A DNA stretch of 11,336 bases from Bacilli bacterium (lineage in GTDB: Bacteria > Bacillota_I > Bacilli_A > RF39 > UBA660): NCBI GenBank assembly GCA_024683115.1, contig JAIKYM010000089.1:1-11336 (forward strand). The letters run 5' to 3'. The notes under the pieces were generated by a model, which was given only the letters and a program-made list of their open reading frames with translations, did no database searches and had not been told where the DNA came from. The translations under genes were made by a program, and so were the position numbers. This document shows positions 10,301 through 11,336 of the stretch, one piece after another (position 1 is the first letter of the stretch; each line of letters opens with the position of its first letter).

Positions 10301-11170
10301 TTCATTAATAATGGAACATTAACTATTATTGATGGATCATTTGATCAAATTGATTTAAATACAACATCTGCTGTATTAAATGAAGGTGGAACTGTTATTC
10401 AAAACAATGGAACCTTAACTATTGGTGCTCAAAATAATCCAAATCCTAATTCACCAATTATTTATGGTAATGTTGGTGTATCAGGTAATAATGCAACTGT
10501 TAAATCTGGATCTGTTAAATCATCTTCTCAAGGAGATTTACTATCTAGTATAGGTTATGCATTAAATCATTTATTTACACCAACATATAGTTATGTAAAT
10601 AATCAATTACAAGTTAATAAAGTTCCTGACACAGTTGCTCTTGCTACTAAACCAAATATGAGAGCGACAAGCGATTTATCTCAATGGACTAATGAAAGTG
10701 TAGTTGTTGGATTAACTTCACACAATTATGGAATATTAAATTTATTTACTAAAGTTGATCAAAATCAAAAGAAAAAGCTAAAATATACTGTTGAAATTTA
10801 TAAAAATGATGTATTAGATGAATTTAATTCATTTGATAAAGAAATAGAAGTTCAGTATTTAGCAGACAATAAGATTGAAGTTGATCATGAGTACTTTGAT
10901 GGTATTAAAGATCAATTTAAAGATTATTATGTAACTAAGCTAGTTATTAATGGAGAAGAAACTAATACAGTTCCTCTTGAAGTTCCAGATGGTACAGTAT
11001 TCCAAGTATACTATGGACAAACTAAGGGTGAAGAAATAGAAGTAGTAGTTGATAATCCTAAGACTGGAAAGAATAATAACAACAAATACTATGTAATTGC
11101 ATTAGTAATAGCTGCTATTATGTGTGTAATAATTTTAGTGACTAAACGTAAGAATAAAGAAAGCATGTAA
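1199..11170 (+). CDS. Giant cell-wall-anchored modular beta-helix surface protein (3323 aa), putative adhesin
   Basis: This is a secreted, sortase-anchored protein of the right-handed parallel beta-helix type found in gut Firmicutes. In order: signal peptide (1-37); an undefined beta-rich region (about 38-200); a chitobiase-C-terminal/FN3-like segment (about 200-258; W218, then NGFLYAKA); an Ig-like domain (about 259-352, ending GDYYITLKDNAGN); six beta-helix modules (375-557, 585-1229, 1254-1845, 1867-2423, 2445-2953, 2974-3111); a C-terminal domain (3112-3280); and the wall-sorting signal NPKTG (3286-3290) with a membrane segment and KRKNK tail. Modules 2-5 each contain an inserted beta-sandwich-like domain. 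The frame is intact, with no disruption seen and codon use like its neighbours. I see no catalytic motif. It has its own promoter and terminator, so it is probably monocistronic. The role is inferred: host or glycan adhesion, or a structural surface fibre. No named family member is recognised over the full length. Confidence is high in the class and low in the ligand. Confidence 0.88.
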   Translation: MKSSVRIKLTFVLLLTIGVIVGLGIFAKNLASSKTFAYENGIYNVQAFVDENDDPTSAYFILENISMLDMDTMEDNTVKITSSTASLSFFDPISNGAITATNNIVEPSKNGIGIKVDGLAKGEKYEIAIEPENVKKGYTLGFKKAIIELDNTGVLSASIKSIVDEDDNYINVNENDNMVFLFTEDNNNVKMRAKEDVDIVYTYSLTELSDDQLKNVDWVTYDKNTYLTLSTNGFLYAKAKYKSLTYSEVSVLRISNIDKLDPIIDVTGSSLSSDEKSVNLTFVLKDAEATNEYGKSQVKSYAFTTVSTPSEADFTTVSENSTINKTITDNGDYYITLKDNAGNSKQVTIQVTNISELPDNYSLIILNSPVASLNGSLYRTFDELTNALHANGLDKDDEVLVQVVNDISGQSGTFNDINVVLDLNGHTIQTNKHDSVFNVQSDGKLKIDDFKYNIGDYVSASSWNGQPYSEFSSGDGNGTIIGSKNNAVNIESGGEFIVGTDNTIDIAHVEVPDQHTPSIDGKNKGVYNRGTFKFFDGVITAPLPVDDAIDETPYIYDPSIVLTEDQTKQQLTLAKVTGIEALIGRTRFTYLEDAIEAANTRYGLNGEQVKIDLIADITRSQTIVFDDTKNIHLELNGHSLNSTTSTLTNYGRLVITSAAEGSLITSSAHDIINKAGAYLSINGVKISNSTKNYFPIYQEVGAELVIEGGEYYQTKSGCNVYNEGGKVTVNGGKMGGSYYSSDYPYNSPPAYGGNSIYSITAASTEVDEVLDNDFMDDLYYGYFVKDDNGVYQPQSYNRYAGYEDYVVFDLSDKPEYEYYRISYDVEGRNVPSGSSIYGGYTVLKTTNSAPNRSQTGAFGKVTGTVEKTTVTKSFQGGKTYYLYLGYDRRNVNTAGTNEYYGISNARFERVKTANPVTVVNGGTLSGASYVIYNNSANDDAVTLNGGLVTGAAGCVYIQYGTATVNNLEPNSRALYAQKGGKIVVNGGTFGGVQIWNGSAIINDGTLGTVTSTNTLVADEIDITINGGTITNVYNYGHMTIKDATIDYLKHDSPYDLTVNNVTFTKNIDIAATATGNVTINKASLSYTRDNGQYDYFAIQKNGNLDLTINNMDIEIAGTTQTSSSNVWKIVGLYNTGAGTITLDNFKVNNTHRVSNKETTYAIYNAAENTIILGNPDGEYHENTVDLYGGTNGIFSTRTQVKFYDGIIKSTGSAIAEEINTIEDGYVIDRNTVDGIDTVKLKVLEFPNILNVEKNKTYATLISALGEVGSGETLRFLNDDNYEYNSEAYTFDENKNVIIDVHGKNVYINYELVNNGTVKFTDSADTHGSVSSKSITNNSNLTLENVGWTMEVTQAQGVMNYGTININNVQGTMSDVTVETPYFDNRGTITIDGENTTYSVRNNNYDRIFRNRATGNLIINNGTFTNNVIRNSFGNVTINGGTLNGSSYIGAFTSTASNPTYTMVCTVSSSCVKPTISKGTIYNTQNKQSYFYIPIDVTEYSGDVTVKVKYTAGNDSYDTRLAVDKNTSSTPSWDYNKKAIVKDGLFTKTIQGGSKYYLKVWSYNIIIYSVEISDGTNTDQLFKQGLVTVNDGTINGIIVLNNSNAIINKAAVNGSVSVNPGSTLVSKDVTYTKAPITADKDSVVDIDGSKFSGQSNAINATQSHLYVKNATFTYSYSTAYNITNVIKLSSGATLDMRNTTATHYNSMSRPSDGTFISIIYDNGAESIYIKDSTLTSTSYWAPNTPLYISGSPNVVINNSTLTGGENRIGSESYGIYMIGDANVTISNEDGDENGYVSTTMPKISGITNGIYRTNGTLNYYDGEVIGRTSFVGGVNDMPEGYQINIDMVSNTEHATLVSVPIVKNTNTGVEYSKLQQAFNECPNNTDCYLEVIHDISTVREAVIPDDKIINFNIAGHTINVAQDKNFKNFGIFKVSGGTMVSAAVSNGSAQIDNYNILEINTGTIMTVGESYDAKCIITYKTGKTYINAGTFNATTVKGSSPRAKGRIIQNRGGYVEVNDGTFNVKDSSAIHGIPDFPEVVNLTPDVMSISYDEYIGFETLSGSDKGKIYVPLDLTSYVGTVNVKFTVGCNSNTSNTYSIFRENDDGTTTLIGSTYGFSNKITANKDLEGGYKYRIQFFGPGYIYFYDLVIAGESQITQSNTVINNMTMNTDSDYAIGIRIANSKLTVNNGTFNGKRASYEKAIEAVYNSDVYIKDATFIKPLHAVDTSTTKLKVDKALVKYSEYGIYATYGTTDIKDFTFISYNDGVSTSNYISNRPIYLHGVTTATITSPNIKFKGGGYAIFASNDCGQVDIINPTIDVEATGNNYDAIGIMISGDNTVANVEGASILATGGRGIGITLSKGTLNVGKNDNTVDTSTIAIEAGSIGVNNTGGIFNLYDGIVKAPTPDFGGVNNVPTNYVAIRDEIDYIPVLKLTNEGTIKNTQTGQNYLTIQAAVDACDNNECLLESLYSYNYLTYVSTIPSNKNIILDLKSNTFVVSAEHGIVNNGTLKVKNGLLKAENLSTQTRVLDNYGNLTTSTLNIDVGKIKTANVFYNNIDANLIIDSGSYTANYSTTSTSDSIVNGLMLYNLGGNVTINGGDFYVSSSRVLPFISSARPMGRYYNNTYYEPGYNVGSYAFGGIGSILEVDLTEYGNTNVNVKVNYQVYNVNSTYPSTSLYILNENRAYTSSDTPVFTKSEITRPEVYETTLTGGRKYYFTSSGYFMYNDILVNGKSLFHVPDFIINGGIIHDPAVSANTNNSSKTISTFNSNVVLNGGKIEHGTSATNSYGISINSGTFTLNDFTIENVRYPIALSSYCTAKFNGGNILNTVDGTFTGLNINTCYVDINDINIESTKSSSNDIRGIYNASSYPVIMRGGTVHVDGSKAYGIYNGYSTFEYGVDDGIVLKNKPAVYGGYYGIYSSAVYKYSDGTFESASTPMGGKLGTPPQDYMIYTYNKKTTLEIDSTVENTYEYNGGYYQDIKIPITSIGLLDNKVGTITLGNDVLIEESITIPADINLTIALNGHSISFSNTEYGFINNGTLTIIDGSFDQIDLNTTSAVLNEGGTVIQNNGTLTIGAQNNPNPNSPIIYGNVGVSGNNATVKSGSVKSSSQGDLLSSIGYALNHLFTPTYSYVNNQLQVNKVPDTVALATKPNMRATSDLSQWTNESVVVGLTSHNYGILNLFTKVDQNQKKKLKYTVEIYKNDVLDEFNSFDKEIEVQYLADNKIEVDHEYFDGIKDQFKDYYVTKLVINGEETNTVPLEVPDGTVFQVYYGQTKGEEIEVVVDNPKTGKNNNNKYYVIALVIAAIMCVIILVTKRKNKESM
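2321..2869 (+). repeat. Beta-helix module 1 (short; residues 375-557)
   Basis: It opens with a YRTFDELTNAL helix (Y378) and reaches LDLNGHTI at 421-428. A few short strand-turn coils (such as VNIESGGEF) follow, and it closes with GVY at 525-527, FDG at 535-537 and a P..Y tail. It has no inserted sandwich domain and is less than a third the length of module 2, so it may act as an N-terminal cap of the helix. Module borders are my own delimitation. Confidence 0.7.
2951..4885 (+). repeat. Beta-helix module 2 (residues 585-1229) with inserted domain A
   Basis: The start helix has Y590 and leads to LELNGHSL at 633-640. Coils with the pattern V-x-V/I-N-G-G precede (GGKVTVNGG, 724-732) and follow (VTVVNGG, 916-922) inserted domain A. 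Many further coils follow, and the module closes with NGIF and KFYDG (G1192, DG 1204-1205) and an EDGYVI tail. It is the longest of the six modules. Confidence 0.75.
3608..3928 (+). other. Inserted beta-sandwich-like domain A (residues 804-910)
   Basis: It begins DYVVFDLSD (D809) and has QGGKTYYLYLGYD with GG at 876-877, 67 residues after the Asp. It ends in a G-I-S-N-A-R-F-E-R-V strand. The pattern (DL start, GG-K-x-Y-Y near the end, terminal aromatic/aliphatic strand) recurs in three other modules. Such folds resemble the small carbohydrate-binding-type sandwiches attached to beta-helix enzymes, but that likeness is an inference. Copy A is the longest and most divergent. Confidence 0.55.
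4958..6733 (+). repeat. Beta-helix module 3 (residues 1254-1845) with inserted domain B
   Basis: It starts with KTYATLISAL (Y1257) and reaches IIDVHGKNV at 1297-1305, a drifted form of the LDLNGHTI strand. The coil GNVTINGG (1433-1440) precedes domain B and LVTVNDG (1585-1591) follows it. A cysteine pair C1464/C1470 lies between the first coil and the domain. It closes with NGIYRTNGTLNYYDG (G1808 to G1821) and a PEGYQI tail. Confidence 0.75.
5663..5920 (+). other. Inserted beta-sandwich-like domain B (residues 1489-1574)
   Basis: It begins YFYIPIDVTEYSG (D1495), contains VTVKVKY, then QGGSKYYLKVW with GG at 1551-1552, 56 residues after the Asp, and ends YSVEISDG. With copy C it shows the closest agreement of motif order and spacing among the four copies. 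Confidence 0.6.
6797..8467 (+). repeat. Beta-helix module 4 (residues 1867-2423) with inserted domain C
   Basis: It starts GVEYSKLQQAF (Y1870), followed at once by a cysteine pair (C1880, C1886), and reaches FNIAGHTI at 1910-1917. The coil GGYVEVNDG (2011-2019) precedes domain C, and TVINNMT (2160-2166) follows it. It closes with IGVNNTGGIFNLYDG (G2386 to G2399) and a VPTNY tail. Confidence 0.75.
7394..7651 (+). other. Inserted beta-sandwich-like domain C (residues 2066-2151)
   Basis: It begins KIYVPLDLTSYVG (D2072), contains VNVKFTV, then EGGYKYRIQF with GG at 2128-2129, 56 residues after the Asp exactly as in copy B, and ends YFYDLVIAG. One cysteine (in VGCNSN) is unpaired within the domain. 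Confidence 0.6.
8531..10057 (+). repeat. Beta-helix module 5 (residues 2445-2953) with inserted domain D
   Basis: It starts GQNYLTIQAAV (Y2448), followed by a cysteine pair (C2458, C2463), and reaches ILDLKSNTF at 2487-2495. The coil GGNVTINGG (2590-2598) precedes domain D, and IINGG (2741-2745) follows it. It closes with YGIYSSAVYKYSDG (G2917 to G2929) and a PPQDYMI tail. It is the most compact of the four domain-bearing modules. Confidence 0.75.
9122..9391 (+). other. Inserted beta-sandwich-like domain D (residues 2642-2731)
   Basis: It begins SILEVDLTEYGN (D2647), contains VNVKVNYQVY, then TGGRKYYFTSSG with GG at 2710-2711, 63 residues after the Asp, and ends YNDILVNG. The last strands (YFMYNDILVNG) match copy C (YFYDLVIAG) in pattern. 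Confidence 0.6.
10118..10531 (+). repeat. Beta-helix module 6 (short; residues 2974-3111)
   Basis: It starts GGYYQDIKIPI (Y2977) and reaches IALNGHSI at 3019-3026, followed by coils FINNGTLTI and VIQNNGTLTI. There is no inserted domain and no GIY...YYDG closing signature; the helix simply passes into the C-terminal region. It probably forms the C-terminal end of the helix. Confidence 0.7.
10784..11017 (+). other. C-terminal stalk-like beta domain (residues 3196-3273)
   Basis: This is a segment from YTVEIYKNDV to FQVYYGQ. The pattern of a YxVExYxNxx strand, a DYYVTKLVINGEE middle and a terminal VYY strand is reminiscent of MucBP-like stalk domains that precede wall anchors in Firmicutes. The resemblance is by eye only; it could be an unrelated small beta domain. 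Confidence 0.4.
11054..11167 (+). other. Cell-wall sorting signal: NPKTG, membrane segment, basic tail
   Basis: NPKTG occupies residues 3286-3290, then a KNNNNK spacer, a hydrophobic segment at 3297-3315 (YYVIALVIAAIMCVIILVT) and the positive tail KRKNK (3316-3320). This three-part layout is the established sortase substrate signal, with cleavage expected between T3289 and G3290. The motif has N in place of the canonical L of LPXTG. No sortase gene lies in the window. Confidence 0.88.
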
Positions 11171-11187
11171 TTATGCTTTCTTTTCTT
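11156..11187 (+). terminator. Intrinsic terminator of the giant gene, stop codon in the loop
   Basis: An 11-bp perfect stem (AAAGAAAGCAT at 11156-11166, ATGCTTTCTTT at 11173-11183) encloses a 6-base loop, GTAATT, that contains the TAA stop (11168-11170). The T tract TTTTCTT (11181-11187) is interrupted by one C, so it may be somewhat leaky. The design mirrors the htpG terminator. Confidence 0.85.
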
Positions 11188-11191
11188 ATTG

Positions 11192-11200
11192 TGGTATAAT
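11192..11200 (+). promoter_or_regulatory. Extended -10 promoter of the downstream gene
   Basis: TGGTATAAT is a perfect extended -10 (TGn plus TATAAT at 11195-11200). The -35 position would fall at about 11171-11177, inside the 3' arm of the preceding terminator, and has no good consensus match, as is usual for extended -10 promoters. Transcription should begin near 11206-11208, about 10 bases before the ATG. Confidence 0.7.
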
Positions 11201-11206
11201 TTATCT

Positions 11207-11212
11207 GGTGAT
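11207..11212 (+). promoter_or_regulatory. Ribosome binding site GGTGAT for the downstream gene
   Basis: This is the same GGTGAT hexamer as in front of the giant gene, ending 4 bases before the ATG at 11217. It coincides with the predicted transcript start, giving an almost leaderless mRNA. Confidence 0.6.
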
Positions 11213-11216
11213 TCAA

Positions 11217-11336
11217 ATGGATGATAAATTAAAAGAAATATTGAATACTGCTATTAAAATGGATTATGGTTTTCATGATAAAGATGGTAATCATAAAAAT
11301 GCTAAAAGAAATTATTATTTAACTAATTATAGATTA
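11217..11336 (+). CDS. Start of an unidentified cytosolic protein (first 40 codons; truncated by window end)
   Basis: The frame is open from ATG 11217 to the last base, preceded by a GGTGAT site and an extended -10 promoter. The start is therefore well supported although only 40 residues are visible. There is no signal peptide: the sequence is polar, with an N-terminal amphipathic stretch (MDDKLKEILNTAIKM) followed by YGFHDKDGN and, at the edge, NYRL. I do not recognise it firmly. The YGF-x-DKDG ... YRL pattern recalls the N-terminus of small transglutaminase-like (papain-fold) proteins of low-GC Firmicutes, in which a GVCWD-type catalytic motif would follow shortly. That motif would lie beyond the window, so this is only a tentative idea. 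Confidence 0.75.
   Translation, partial: MDDKLKEILNTAIKMDYGFHDKDGNHKNAKRNYYLTNYRL

Overview
The window is AT-rich DNA (roughly 30% G+C by eye) with tightly packed genes, all on the + strand. It suggests a streamlined, low-GC member of the Firmicutes. The genetic code looks standard: every tryptophan I checked is TGG, and the two complete reading frames stop at TAA and contain no in-frame TGA. The large protein has a Gram-positive cell-wall sorting signal, so the host should have a peptidoglycan wall and a sortase. An uncultured gut Bacilli lineage (RF39/RFN20 or Erysipelotrichia-like) is my best guess, but this is inference from style, not a demonstrated assignment.

Layout: (1) positions 1-1108 hold the 3' part of htpG, the bacterial Hsp90 chaperone. 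(2) A perfect 12-bp hairpin terminator overlaps the end of htpG, followed by a short promoter region. (3) Positions 1199-11170, about 88% of the window, are one uninterrupted gene for a 3323-residue secreted protein. (4) A second terminator overlaps the end of that gene, and an extended -10 promoter follows almost at once. (5) From 11217 to the window end is the start of another gene, of which 40 codons are visible.

The giant protein can be read in order: signal peptide; N-terminal beta domains, including a chitobiase-C-terminal/FN3-like segment and a bacterial Ig-like domain; six modules of right-handed beta-helix type; a C-terminal stalk-like domain; and an NPKTG-transmembrane-basic tail anchor. 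Each module starts with a Y-x-T/S-L-type helix that leads, 40-43 residues later, to a strand of the LDLNGHTI type. Modules 1-5 end with a GIY...YYDG...P..Y signature. Modules 2-5 each carry a divergent beta-sandwich-like domain of about 85-105 residues in the same place, flanked on both sides by NGG-type helix coils. The likely picture is a long, wall-anchored fibre with four binding-type domains displayed along it. That is a plausible adhesin or glycan-binding surface protein, but no ligand can be read from sequence.

I see no CRISPR array, transposon, tRNA, rRNA, toxin-antitoxin pair or defence system. The three genes look independently transcribed and functionally unrelated. What deserves a second look is the architecture of the giant protein and the very compact gene boundaries: stop codons in or at terminator loops, and leaders so short that the Shine-Dalgarno sequence lies at the predicted transcript start.
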